From CAZOWW01 sp964583765 (GTDB lineage: Bacteria > Actinomycetota > Actinomycetes > Actinomycetales > Kineosporiaceae), in assembly GCA_964583765.1 (NCBI GenBank), contig CAZOWW010000067.1, positions 1 through 31,114 of the forward strand: a stretch of DNA of 31,114 bases, written 5' to 3'. Shown in pieces: positions 1-9,630 of this stretch. The translations under genes were made by a program, and so were the position numbers. Below the pieces are notes generated by a model. That model made no database searches. It was not told the DNA's origin and was given only the letters and a program-made list of their open reading frames with translations. The first letter of the stretch is position 1; every line of letters starts with the position of its first letter.

Positions 1-583
1 ACCGGACGCAAGCACCGACACGCCGCAGATCAGCAGGGGGTGTGACTGCTTACCCTACGACTTGGTCCTGGACCCCGCCGGGACTACGACCGGCACCCTC
101 ACCGTGACTGCAGCCATGTCATAACTGGCTGGAACTTGTTCACGTCTCATCGACCAGACCGCGTTTTGGGGAACTCCTCCCACCCTGGCGCCTGTGATCC
201 AATCCGGGGCGCCCTCCACGAACAGCAAGCCGTCCGCCACCCGGTCACGGTGGCGGACGGTTCGCTGTAATGGCAGTCCTCGCCGCCGGTTCACGAGCTC
301 TTCATGATCGAAGGTGCGGGCAAGGACGGAGGTTGCCTGCCTCCAACCAGGGGCGACCGGCAGCCGAAACCGCGCCAGGACCGACCGGGCGGCGGCTGCC
401 GGAAAGCGCGTCAAGAGGTGGCATACCCGCTGAGATCACGATCTTGCACACGCGCCCCGGCAGGTGGTCGATCAATCCAGCTGTGCCGCGCACCACGCGT
501 CTCGTGGGCCACGGCATCACGTTCGCCCACAGTCCTCCAGTTATCCACAGGTCTCGTTGCCACCGCGGACACAGCCCTGGTGA
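1..583. other. Left-edge stretch without a supportable gene
   Basis: No reading frame here has recognisable family features, a good ribosome binding site and consistent codon use. A minus-strand frame of 119 codons (55-414) is open but I recognise nothing in it. The stretch holds a strong hairpin (230-260) and one exact TTATCCACA (541-549), which matches the DnaA-box consensus but is isolated. It lies directly upstream of the type IV secretion operon, so the operon promoter is probably here, though I cannot pick it with confidence. Confidence 0.4.
230..260. terminator. Strong 12-bp hairpin, possible terminator
   Basis: CCGTCCGCCACC (230-241) and GGTGGCGGACGG (249-260) are perfect inverted repeats around a 7-nt loop. 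There is no T-run after either arm, so it would be a U-less actinobacterial-type terminator, or else a protein-binding or processing site. It would end transcription coming from a gene left of the window. Confidence 0.45.
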
Positions 584-880
584 ATGACATGCATGACAAC
601 TCAACTGATGTGGATGGCCGTTCAGGCCGCCGTCCCTGACCCGGCACCGGTCGCGCCCCCGGGCCTGGGCCAGGTGGCGAACCAGATGCTCGGTTGGCTG
701 AAGTGGATCGGGATCGTCGCCGGCTTGGTCGGGTTCGGCCTGTGCGCGCTGATGATGATCCTCGGACGTCGGAATCGGTCGAACCTGGCCGTGGACGGCG
801 CGACCGGTATCCCCTGGGTCCTCGGTGGGCTGTCGCTGATGAGCCTGGCTTCCGGGCTCGTCGGCGCCGTGCTCAAGTAG
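584..880 (+). CDS. Small two-TM membrane protein, VirB2/pilin-like position
   Basis: This 98-aa protein has a short Pro-rich segment (about residues 17-27) and two hydrophobic helices (about 36-61 and 75-97) joined by a basic loop (GRRNRS). That layout and its place as first gene of a type IV secretion operon resemble VirB2/TrbC pilin-like subunits, but no family motif is visible, so the role is inferred. The start is uncertain: ATG codons occur at 584, 593, 608 and 614 and none has a good ribosome binding site. The next gene begins 12 bp after its stop. Confidence 0.72.
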   Translation: MTCMTTQLMWMAVQAAVPDPAPVAPPGLGQVANQMLGWLKWIGIVAGLVGFGLCALMMILGRRNRSNLAVDGATGIPWVLGGLSLMSLASGLVGAVLK

Positions 881-892
881 GGCGAACGGCGG

Positions 893-2035
893 GTGATGGA
901 CATGTCTCCCTCCGAGAACCGTCCCAGCCACGTCCCCGACGATCCGGTTCCCACTGCCGGGAGTCCTCTCGTTCACCGAGCGCCTGACTTCCCTGCCTCG
1001 GACATGACAGCGCCACCGGCCCCACTGACGAGCAGCCGCAGCCGGACAGCGCGCGACCGGCTCCGGGGCCGGAACCGGCCCCCGCGGATCCGGGCAATCC
1101 CTATCGTGATCGTGATCGCGGTGACGCTCCTGCTCGTGGCGTGGTTTGCCCAGCACCTTGCCGAAGGTCCGGCCGGGCCCGCGAACAGCCGCCCCGACGG
1201 CAGGCTGTCCACCGGTCCCACGCCGCCGCCTTCGACCTCCACCCCGGAGACCTCCGCACCGCCTGATCTGTCGTGGACGCCGGTCGGTGGCGTGCTGCTC
1301 CCTGCGTCGCGGCTCCACGGACCGTGGATCACTGCCCACGGCCGGACGGCCGGGTACAGCCGCAGCGAGGCCGGGGCTGCCCTGGCCGCGGTGCAGGTGC
1401 TGCTGCGGACGAGCCCGACCGCTGGGCCCGGGATCTTCCTGCCGGTGCTGACCAGCCAGGTGACCGGGGTCAACGTCGCGGCGCTCAAGCAGACCCTCCT
1501 CGCCGAGTACGCCGTCCTGCGCGAACGGTTCACCTCGACCGGCCAGGGCACGCCGCTGCCGCCCGGAGCGCCGATCCCAGGTGTCGACGCCCGCGTGGTC
1601 GGCTACCGGCTCGACGCCTACGACCAGGCGGTCGGAACGGCGCTGGTCGAGGTGGTCCTGGACTCCCCGGCGCTGCGGGCTTCCGGCCGAGACGTGACCT
1701 TCGCGGTCAGCCTGCGCTGGAGCGACGGCGACTGGCGCGTCCTCGCGCCTCCCCGCGGGGACGGGGCGTCGGTCGCCACCGTCCAGGCGTCCACACCTCC
1801 TGGGATGCAGCGCTACGACGACCTCGGGCAGATCGCGGCTGCCCTCCGTCGGACCAGCCAGCTCCGCGGTCGTCAGACCGGGCAACGCCGCCACCGGACG
1901 CAGTTCCACCCGTGGAACACGCAACAAGCCCCGACGCCGGTGACGAATCCTCCCCGGAGCACCGGCACCGCCGGCTGGTCCGCCGACGCCGTTCTTAGTC
2001 TCGCCGTCCCCTCGGAGGTCAACGATGGCCGTTGA
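893..2035 (+). CDS. Single-pass membrane conjugation protein, VirB8-like by layout
   Basis: The 380-aa product has a Pro/Arg-rich cytoplasmic N-terminus, one transmembrane helix at about residues 68-87, a Pro/Ser/Thr linker (about 95-130) and an external domain of about 200 residues ending in a basic low-complexity tail. One N-terminal helix plus a compact extracytoplasmic domain is the plan of VirB8/TcpC proteins, which link the inner-membrane channel to the outer parts of type IV secretion systems. The family cannot be proved by eye. GTG 893 and ATG 896 are both possible starts, with only a weak GGCGG upstream. The 3' end overlaps the next gene by 11 bp. Confidence 0.75.
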   Translation: MMDMSPSENRPSHVPDDPVPTAGSPLVHRAPDFPASDMTAPPAPLTSSRSRTARDRLRGRNRPPRIRAIPIVIVIAVTLLLVAWFAQHLAEGPAGPANSRPDGRLSTGPTPPPSTSTPETSAPPDLSWTPVGGVLLPASRLHGPWITAHGRTAGYSRSEAGAALAAVQVLLRTSPTAGPGIFLPVLTSQVTGVNVAALKQTLLAEYAVLRERFTSTGQGTPLPPGAPIPGVDARVVGYRLDAYDQAVGTALVEVVLDSPALRASGRDVTFAVSLRWSDGDWRVLAPPRGDGASVATVQASTPPGMQRYDDLGQIAAALRRTSQLRGRQTGQRRHRTQFHPWNTQQAPTPVTNPPRSTGTAGWSADAVLSLAVPSEVNDGR

Positions 2036-3605
2036 CCTTCCCTGCGTCCCCGCACTCCCGGCCGGCTGCCTCAACGGAGTAGGCCAGGCGGTCGGCGGCG
2101 CGGCGTCCGGCGTGATCGGCGACGTGGTCGGGAACAGCTTCGCCGAGGCGATGCGTCAGGGCGCGACCTGGGTGATGAAGACGACGATCGGCTGGTGGAT
2201 CGACGTCCCGGCCATCGACCTGACGTCGTCCCCGGCCGGCACGATCCGCGGGTACGTGCTGTGGCTGGCGATCGCCGTCGCCACGGCGGGTGTGATCTGG
2301 CAGGGCATCGTCATGGCGGTGTCCCGACGCCCGGACCCGGTGCTGACCGTGGCACGCGGCCTGTTCACCGTGGCGTTCTGGGCTGCGGTCGGGGTCATCG
2401 GGCCGGCGGCGGCCCTGCGCGCAGGGGACTCGTTCTCCTCGTGGGTCCTGGACACCGCCGGGCACGGGCAGGCCACGGACCGGCTGCTCACGTTGGCCGG
2501 GCTCGGCTCGGTGTCGTCCTCCGGCGCGGTGATCCTGCTCGGCCTGCTCATGATGATCGCGGGCCTCGCCCAGGCGGTGCTGATGATGTTCCGGGAGGGC
2601 GCGCTCGTCGTGCTGTCCGGCGTCGTGGTGCTCGCGGCCGCGGGGACGTTCACCCACGCCACTCGGCCATGGCTGTCGCGCGTGCTCGGCTGGATGCTCG
2701 CGCTCATCTGCTACAAGCCGGCCGCCGCGCTGGTGTACGCGTCGGCGCTGACCCTGGTCGGGAACAGCGACGATCCGCGCACGGTGCTGGTCGGGCTGAC
2801 GATGATGCTGCTGTCGATCGTCGCCCTGCCGGTGCTCATGAAGTTCTTCACCTGGACGACGGGCGCTGCCTCCGGGGGCGGCGGTGGCCTGGCCGCTCTC
2901 GCCGGTGCCTCGGCCGCAGGAATCCAGGCCTCCGTGGCGCTGGGTAGTGCTCCCGGACGAGCGGCTTCCCAACAGGCCGCCCAGCTCAGCCGGGACCTCA
3001 CCTCCGGCGGTCCCGGATCCGGTGGCAGCGGCGGCGGTGGATCAGGGCGGGGCGGTGGAGGAGCAGGGCCGAGCAGCGGCGGGGCCAACCTAGCCGGCGG
3101 AGGGCTTCGCGGCCGGACGTCGTCGGCAGGCGCCACCTCCTCGCCGGGGGCTGGCCTGTCGAACGGCGCGCTCGGACCCTGGCCCAGCGCGGCGTCCGGA
3201 TCCCCGGCGAGTACAGCCTCCGGCACCGATGGCACCGGCTCCCCCACAGGTCCGGTGTCCGGCGTCGGCACCACCTGCTCCGCCACAGGTGCGGCGTCGG
3301 GTATCGGCGGCAGCTCCGCCGGCGGTGCCCCCGGCTCAGGAGCGCACGCGGCGACCGCGTCCACGGGTGCGAGCGGAGGGTCCGCGGCAGGCCTCGCGCC
3401 TGGAGCGGCGAGTGCGACCGGGGCAGCGAGTGCAGCGGGACCGATCGGCATCGGTGTCGCGACGGCCGCCCAGGCGGCACGCGCCGTCGCCGGGGCCGCT
3501 GACCGCGCCATGAGTAGTCCAGGGGCGCCGAGCACCCCGACATCCCCCGGTACCCCCACTCCCCTGAGTACCCCGAACGGCGCAGACGAGAGGGCAGACG
3601 CATGA
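2025..3605 (+). CDS. VirB6/TrbL-like polytopic conjugal transfer protein
   Basis: This 526-aa protein has about six transmembrane helices in residues 73-272 (near 73-95, 107-133, 163-186, 190-208, 217-245 and 252-272), followed by a roughly 240-residue Gly/Ser/Ala/Pro-rich tail. VirB6/TrbL proteins form the inner-membrane channel of type IV secretion systems and often end in such disordered tails in actinomycete elements. ATG 2025 follows GGAGG by about 6 bp and overlaps the upstream gene by 11 bp. The last codons overlap the next start as ATGA, which implies translational coupling. The family call rests on topology and operon position. Confidence 0.82.
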   Translation: MAVDLPCVPALPAGCLNGVGQAVGGAASGVIGDVVGNSFAEAMRQGATWVMKTTIGWWIDVPAIDLTSSPAGTIRGYVLWLAIAVATAGVIWQGIVMAVSRRPDPVLTVARGLFTVAFWAAVGVIGPAAALRAGDSFSSWVLDTAGHGQATDRLLTLAGLGSVSSSGAVILLGLLMMIAGLAQAVLMMFREGALVVLSGVVVLAAAGTFTHATRPWLSRVLGWMLALICYKPAAALVYASALTLVGNSDDPRTVLVGLTMMLLSIVALPVLMKFFTWTTGAASGGGGGLAALAGASAAGIQASVALGSAPGRAASQQAAQLSRDLTSGGPGSGGSGGGGSGRGGGGAGPSSGGANLAGGGLRGRTSSAGATSSPGAGLSNGALGPWPSAASGSPASTASGTDGTGSPTGPVSGVGTTCSATGAASGIGGSSAGGAPGSGAHAATASTGASGGSAAGLAPGAASATGAASAAGPIGIGVATAAQAARAVAGAADRAMSSPGAPSTPTSPGTPTPLSTPNGADERADA

Positions 3606-5308
3606 CGAGCACCACGCACATCGACCCGGCATCGTCCCCGGTCCGCACGTACGGCGGCTGGCGCCGAGCCCGCGGGATCGGCCTGTTCGGCGCGGGACCG
3701 GCCGGCACCGCCGTCGTTCTGGGCTGCGTCCTGGTCCCGATGTTGTGCGCCTCCGTCTCGCTACCGCTCGCGGGGGTCGCGAGCGCACCCGCCGCCGTCC
3801 TGGCTCTGCTGACCCTGACCCGGGTCGGCGGGGTGAGCATCGGCCACCTGCTGCTGCGCCGAACCCGCTGGACGTGGGCGACCGCCCGCGGTTGGCGGGC
3901 CTACCGGGCCACGACCGTGGACCACCATCTCCGCGCCTGGGACCTGCCCGGCGTCCTCGCACCCACACGACTACTCACCGCCCGTGACGCCCAAGGAACG
4001 CCGTTCGGCGTGGTCTGGAACCGCCGCACCGGATACCTCACAGCCACGCTGCGCTGTGCGGCGTCGTCCACGTGGCTGGTCGACGACCGGGAGGTCGACT
4101 CCTGGATCGCGAACTGGCACGCGTGGCTGGCGTCCCTCGGGTACCTCCCGATGGTCCGGGCCGTGGCTGTCACCGTCGAGACCGCACCGGAGACCGGAAC
4201 GACACTGCGGGACGCCGTCCGCTGTCGCCTCGACCCCGGCGCTCCCGCCGACACCCGAGCGCTGATGCAGGAGCTCGTGGCCCACTCCCCCTCGGCATCG
4301 GCCGAGGTCGACACCCGGGTGTCGGTCACCTTCGACCCGGCCGGGTCTGCGCGGCGGCTCCGGGACCTGGACGACGCGGTCGCCGAGGTGTCCCGGCAGC
4401 TCGCCGGATTGGAGTCCGCGCTCGACGCCTGTGGGGTCACCGTGCTGGGGCGGCTCGACGCACCTGCGCTGGCCGGGATCGTGCGAGTCGCCTTCGACCC
4501 GGCAGCCCGAGAGACCGTCGAGCAGTTCCTCGCCGGCCGGACGAACACCGCGAAGCTCTCACCGGAAGACTCGGCGGCCTGCCCGGACAGCGTGCCGCCC
4601 GGCGTCCCGTTCGGGCACTCGACCGGCCAGCCGCGGAGCCGCACGCCAGAACCATCGCTTGCGCAGGGCAGCACACAGGACCTCCCACGCGAGGCACGCG
4701 AGGACTCCCCCCGCGTGCCACCGCCCGAGCTCGCCTGGGACGAGTGCGGACCGATCGCCGCCCACGAAGACTGGGACTGCTACCGGCACGACTCCGGGAT
4801 CTCGGTGAGCTGGTGCTGGCTGGAGGCGCCCCGACGGCAGGTCACCTCGGCCGTACTGGCCCGGTTGCTGTCGCCGGGGCGGTTCGCGAAGCGGGTCACG
4901 CTCGTCTACCGGCCGTTGCCCGCCGCCGACGCTGCTCGGCTGCTCGAGGCGCAGGTCAACGCCGCCGCCTTCCGGGATGCCTACCGGCAGGCCCAGCGCC
5001 GAGCCGCCTCCGCCCGAGACATCGCAGACCGGCTGCAGGCCCAGCGGGCAGCCGCCGAGGAGGCGCAGGGCGCGGGCGTCGTCTTGATGTCTCTGTACGT
5101 CACCGCGACCGTGACCGATCCGGAGCAGTTGCCCGAGGCGGTCGTGGACGTCGAGTCCCGCGCCGACCAGTGCGCCGTCCGCCTGCGAAGGCTCCACGGC
5201 GGGCAGGCCGCCGGGTTCGCCTGCACGCTGCCCGTCGGTGTCGCCGGGGTCGTCCCGCTGCTCGGCAGGACGGCGGCCCCAGCCGGAGCATCCGGAGGCG
5301 GACGGTGA
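3602..5308 (+). CDS. SCO6880-family type IV secretion protein
   Basis: The 568-aa product starts with two hydrophobic segments (about residues 30-75), then a soluble part interrupted by a Pro-rich linker (about 325-375). It lies between the VirB6-like and VirB4 ATPase genes, the usual place of SCO6880-family proteins in actinomycete elements. The C-terminal part, ending in a hydrophobic TLPVG-containing stretch near residue 540, looks like the region that precedes the ATPase domain in one-piece VirB4 proteins. My reading is that this protein and the next form a split PrgI/VirB4 unit; that is inference. Start ATG 3602 overlaps the upstream stop (ATGA) and its stop TGA (5306-5308) overlaps GTG 5305. 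Confidence 0.82.
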   Translation: MTSTTHIDPASSPVRTYGGWRRARGIGLFGAGPAGTAVVLGCVLVPMLCASVSLPLAGVASAPAAVLALLTLTRVGGVSIGHLLLRRTRWTWATARGWRAYRATTVDHHLRAWDLPGVLAPTRLLTARDAQGTPFGVVWNRRTGYLTATLRCAASSTWLVDDREVDSWIANWHAWLASLGYLPMVRAVAVTVETAPETGTTLRDAVRCRLDPGAPADTRALMQELVAHSPSASAEVDTRVSVTFDPAGSARRLRDLDDAVAEVSRQLAGLESALDACGVTVLGRLDAPALAGIVRVAFDPAARETVEQFLAGRTNTAKLSPEDSAACPDSVPPGVPFGHSTGQPRSRTPEPSLAQGSTQDLPREAREDSPRVPPPELAWDECGPIAAHEDWDCYRHDSGISVSWCWLEAPRRQVTSAVLARLLSPGRFAKRVTLVYRPLPAADAARLLEAQVNAAAFRDAYRQAQRRAASARDIADRLQAQRAAAEEAQGAGVVLMSLYVTATVTDPEQLPEAVVDVESRADQCAVRLRRLHGGQAAGFACTLPVGVAGVVPLLGRTAAPAGASGGGR

Positions 5309-6809
5309 GCCGCCGGTCCGCGACGATGAGCCCCCGGTTCGTGCCCCTGTCGCCCCGACCCGGGGCTGGGCGGTGCCCGGCGGGGGCCGGGTGGCGCACG
5401 TCGAGCCACCCGTGGAGTTCCAGGCGACGACCGTGCAGGCCTGCGGGCTCTACCCGTTCACGGCCGGCTCCGGGTCGCCCACTGCCGGGGTGCCGTTCGG
5501 GCGGCACATGATGTGGGGCGAGGCCGTGTGCTGCGACCCCTTCGCGTGGATGGACGCCGGGCTCACGACCAACCGCGGCATGTTCCCGCTGGGGCAGCCC
5601 GGCACCGGCAAATCCGCCGCCGGCAAGAGGATCTGCCGAGGGCTCATGGCCTTCGGCGCGGTCCCGCTGTTCCTCGGGGACGTCAAGCCCGACTACAGCC
5701 GGCTCGTTCGCGCGGCCGGGGGCCAGGTCATCCGGGTCGGCCGGGGCCTGGACCGGATCAATCCCCTGGACGCCGGACCGCTGGGTACCGCAGCCAGCCG
5801 GTTGTCCGGGGCGGAGGCGGAGCGGCTCCGTCTGGAGATCCGGGGACGCCGCATCGCGGCCCTGCTTGCACTGTGCGCGCTCGTGCGCGGCGACATCCCG
5901 ATCGGGAACGCCGAGGAGTCGGTGATCGGTGCGGCTGTGGACCTGCTGGTCACGGGGAGAGACGCAGGAACCAGGACAGGCACAAGCACGGGCACGAGGA
6001 CCGGATTGAGCACGGGGATCGCCAACCCGACCGTCCCGGACGTGCTCGCCGTCGTCCGTGAGGGCCCGGACCGGCTGGTTCAGGCCGCCGAGGTCGACAG
6101 CTCCGACGAGTACCGCGCCGAGACCCGGCGCCTGCGCCAGACCCTGCGCATGCTCTGCGACGGCTCGCTGCGCGGGGTGTTCGACGGACCGACGTCCACC
6201 CCGATCGACCTGGCGGCGCCGGCGGTCTCGATCGACCTCTCCGGGGTCACCGCCGCAGGCGACACCCTGCTCTCGGCGGCAATGCTGTCCACCTGGTCCT
6301 ACGGGTTCGCAGCCATCGACGCCTCGGCCGCGCTGGCCGACGCCGGACTCGCTCCGCGCCGCCGGTACATCGCCGTGCTCGACGAGCTCTGGCGAGCCCT
6401 GCGCGGGGCGCCGGGACTCGTCGACCACGCGGACGCCCTCACCCGGGTCTACCGGGGACGCAACGTCGCCCACCTGATGATGACCCATTCACTCGCCGAC
6501 CTGGATGCGTTGCCCACCGAGGCCGACCGGGCCAAGGCCCGAGGGTTCATCGACCGCTGCGCCATCACCGTGCTCGCCGGGCTGCCGCTGCGCGAGCTCG
6601 ACGAGGTGTCGCGGATCGTCCCGCTGTCGGACGCCGAGAAGCACCTGGTCGCCTCGTGGTCCTCCCCCGAGTCCTGGCAGCCCGGGGCACGGCACCCCGG
6701 ACGCGGCAAGTACCTGATCAAGACCGGCCAGCGGACCGGCATCCCCGTGGAGCTGGCCTACGTCGGCAACGAGGCCGCGCTCTACGACACCGATGGGCCC
6801 GCACGATGA
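5305..6809 (+). CDS. VirB4-type conjugation ATPase (frameshift near the N-terminus)
   Basis: This is the ATP-hydrolysing motor of the type IV secretion system. The Walker A motif GQPGTGKS lies at about residue 97 and the Walker B motif YIAVLDELW at about 359, followed by a conserved THSLAD segment. GTG 5305 is the best start: GGAGG lies 6-7 bp upstream and it forms a GTGA overlap with the previous stop. That start is in a different frame from the ATPase body. One missing G in the G-run 5362-5365 would join them into a 501-aa protein. The body frame is open from 5238 (GTG), and GTG 5391 is a fallback start. A Thr/Gly-rich insert (TGTSTGTRTG, near 5970-6020) separates the motifs. Confidence 0.85.
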
Positions 6810-6881
6810 GCCGCCCGGTCGGACCGCACGGAAGGGGCACGCGGTGATCCGCGCCGTGGTTCCGCGCGGAAGGCGAACGCC

Positions 6882-9022
6882 GTGATCCGGGCGATCGGCC
6901 CGCGTGGCGGATGGGGACCGGACGTCGCGGTCCCGTTCCTCGTGCTCGGACTGTGCTGGCTGCCGGTCGCCGGGCTCGGGACGGTGTGGACGGGCGGACA
7001 CCTGGCCTCCTGGCTCTCTGGGCACGGCTGGCACGGCCCCGCCTTCGGCTGGGAGTTCGCCCGGCAGCTGCTCACCGCCGGGGGCATCTCACCAGCACGA
7101 CGCCGCTCCCCCGCCGCCGACCGACCCGCCCAGACCGGCAGATCGGACATCACCGCGCTCTGGCCAGGAGTGCCAGTGCCGCTCATCTGGACGTGCGTCG
7201 GGCTGGTCCTCGCCGCCGTCGGCACCCTGGCGGCCGCGGCTGTCGCGGCGTGGCTCCGGTGGCAGGCGTCGGCCGCCGATCCGGTGCGCTCCCTGGCCAC
7301 CACAGCGGACCTGGCCGACCTCGCCCCCGCCCGCATCGGGGCCCGCGCCCGACGCCTTCGCCCATCGCTGGCTCGAGGACGACGGTTCTCGATCGGTGAA
7401 GGACAACAGTTGACCGGTGGAGAGCCTTCCCCGGCTGCTCGGAGGTTGCTGATCCTGGCGGGCCGGAGCCTGCGGACGCTGCCACGCCAAGACCGACGAG
7501 GCCTGGCGGATCGACGCGGGCGACTGCCGGTCCGCTCGGGCCGGCCACGCCTCACGCCGTCCGAGCTCGGGGTGCCCCTGGGACGTCTGCGCCTCCCGCA
7601 CGGGCTCGGTCCCCAGCTGCGGGCGTCCTGGGAGGACGTCGTGCTGGCGGTCATGGCCCCACGAGCCGGCAAGACCACAGCGTTGGCGATCCCCGCCGTC
7701 CTCGAGGCTCCCGGGGCCGTCGTCGCCACGAGCAACAAGGCGGACTTGTGGACCGCGACCGCCGAGCTACGCGCCCGGACCACCGGGCAGCGGGTGTGGG
7801 TGTTCGACCCTCAGCGAATCGTCCATGCCGAGCGAACCTGGTGGTGGAACCCGCTGCGCGACCTGACCTCCGTGGAGGAGGCGCATCGGTTCGCCGGTCA
7901 TTTCGTCGCCGAGATTCGCGGTGGCCGCGAGGACCGGGACTTCTGGACGGCGGCTGCGCACGACCTGCTCACCGGCCTGGTGCTCGCCGCGGCCCTGTCC
8001 GGGCAGAGCCTCGTCGAGGTCTACGAGTGGCTCAACGACCCTGTCGTGCCGACGCCGGTCGAGGTGCTGCGACAGCATGGACGGCAGGCCGTCGCGGCGT
8101 CCCTGCTCGGACGCATGCACGGAGCACCTGAGACCCGGGACGGCGTCTACGAGACGGCGAGAACCGCCGCCCAGTGCCTGCGCGACGATGCCATCCTTGC
8201 CTGGGTCACTCCGGCACGGAGCTCGCTCGTCGGCGTTCCCGCCCGCGGGCAGACCGAGGAATTCGATGCCGCTGGCTTCGCGATGTCCCGACAGTCCCTG
8301 TACCTGCTGTCCCGGGACGGCGCCGGCGCCGCTGCCCCGATCGTCGCCGCCCTCACCGACCGGGTCATGCGCGAGGCCACGCGGGCCGCGGAGCGCGCGG
8401 GCGGCCGCCTCGATCCACCGCTGCTCACCTCACCGTCCTCGACGAGGCCGCGAACGTCTGCCGGATCTCCGACCTGCCCGAGCTGTACTCCCACCTGGGA
8501 TCTCGGGGCATCACGCCGATGACGATCCTGCAGTCGTACAGGCAGGGCGTGCGGGTCTGGGGCGAGCACGGCATGGACACCCTGTGGTCGGCCGCCACCG
8601 TCAAGCTCGTCGGCTCCGGCCTGGACGACGCCCGGCTCGCGGAAGACCTGTCCCGGCTGATCGGGGACCACGACGTCCCCGTGCGCTCGACGAGCCGCGG
8701 ACACCGCAACACCAACGAGACCGTGTCGCTCCGGCGCCAGCGCATCCTCGGCCCCGAGGACGTGCGTTCCCTGCCCCGCGGGACGGCACTGCTGCTGGCC
8801 ACTGGTTGCAGGGCTGGGCTGCTGCGGCTGCGGCCCTGGTACGAGCGTCACGACTCGCGGGACATCGCCGATCGGATCCGTTCCGCCGAGGACGGAATCA
8901 CCCGGCGAGCTGGCGGCGCAGGGCACGGGCGGACAGCCGACGCCCGCCCCGAGGCATCTCGTGACGTCCGCGGCCCGGCGCCAGAGGAGCAGGTGGTCGT
9001 ACCTGGAGGAGGACGGACATGA
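6882..9022 (+). pseudogene. VirD4/TraG-type coupling protein, split by a 5-bp duplication
   Basis: Coupling proteins bring the relaxase-DNA complex to the secretion channel. Two N-terminal transmembrane helices (about residues 14-36 and 98-120) precede a nucleotide-binding domain with a family-type Walker A (APRAGKTT, about 259-266), then TSNKADLW and WNPLRDL, which are typical of actinomycete TraG/VirD4 proteins. The first frame stops at 8522. The Walker B part (LTVLDEAANV) and C-terminus continue in another frame to 9022. The break is a tandem CTCAC duplication at 8424-8433; removing 5 bp gives a continuous 711-aa protein. GTG 6882 has GGAAGG upstream. The stop overlaps the next ATG as ATGA. 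Confidence 0.88.
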
Positions 9023-9630
9023 CGACAGCTCAGGATTCCGCGGTGATGTCGGGGAACGGCGAGCGCCCTGCCCTGGACGAGGGTGGGATAACAGACGGGC
9101 TCCGGCTGGACGAACTTCAGGCCGAGCTGGCCGCTGTCCGGGCCGACCTCGACGACCTCACCGCGGCAGTGGCACCTGGCCTGCAGGCAGGCCTCTACGG
9201 CTCTTCATCCATCCCCTCGTCACCGGACGGCGCAGCGGGTCGCAATGGCGAGACGAGTCATGACGGGGACGCTCGTGACGACGGCGAGATCCGTAGCGAC
9301 GGCGAGACCGGCGACCGCTCGTCTTCGACAGTCGGGGGCGCGCCGGCGTTCCCGTCCGTGGATGCCTGGGTGGACGGCTACTTCATGGTCGTGTTCCCGC
9401 GGCCGGTCGGTGGCGAGCACCGCTGGTGCGCACGGTGGCGGGAGCATCCGGAGGCGCTCACCCGCTTCGAGGCCCTCTGGCGCTCCTGGGAGACCCTGCG
9501 CCTGGACCCCGGCCTCGGTATCGCCACCTGGCTGACCAGTTTCCTGGATCCCCAGTTCGCCGCCCTGACCAGCCGCTCAGGGACCTTCGCAGCCTGCACC
9601 CCGGACCGCCACGTCGGACGGGCAAGCTGA
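9019..9630 (+). CDS. DUF4913 domain protein
   Basis: The 203-aa product has an acidic, Asp/Gly/Ser-rich middle (about residues 60-105) and a C-terminal DUF4913 domain (about 108-195). Visible signature residues are WVDGYF, RWCARWREHPEAL, ALWRSWE and a final Cys-containing segment. DUF4913 proteins are common in actinomycete conjugative elements next to coupling-protein genes; their function is unknown. A short predicted coil (LDELQAELAAVRADLDDL, about 29-46) may mediate oligomerisation. Start ATG 9019 overlaps the coupling-protein stop (ATGA). The 3' end overlaps the convergent lipoprotein gene by up to 54 bp. Confidence 0.85.
   Translation: MTTAQDSAVMSGNGERPALDEGGITDGLRLDELQAELAAVRADLDDLTAAVAPGLQAGLYGSSSIPSSPDGAAGRNGETSHDGDARDDGEIRSDGETGDRSSSTVGGAPAFPSVDAWVDGYFMVVFPRPVGGEHRWCARWREHPEALTRFEALWRSWETLRLDPGLGIATWLTSFLDPQFAALTSRSGTFAACTPDRHVGRAS

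Noticed and set aside
55..414. 119-codon minus-strand frame at the left edge
   Set aside because: No recognisable domain or ribosome binding site; mentioned only as open frame.
541..549. Origin of replication from a DnaA box
   Set aside because: A single exact TTATCCACA without a cluster or an AT-rich unwinding region; chance is sufficient.
302..2074. 590-codon minus-strand open frame
   Set aside because: Arg/Gly/Pro-rich shadow of the plus-strand VirB8-like gene and its neighbour; no family features, and it crosses a real operon boundary.
8424..8433. Programmed ribosomal frameshift in the coupling protein
   Set aside because: No slippery heptamer or downstream pseudoknot is evident and a simple 5-bp duplication explains the break.
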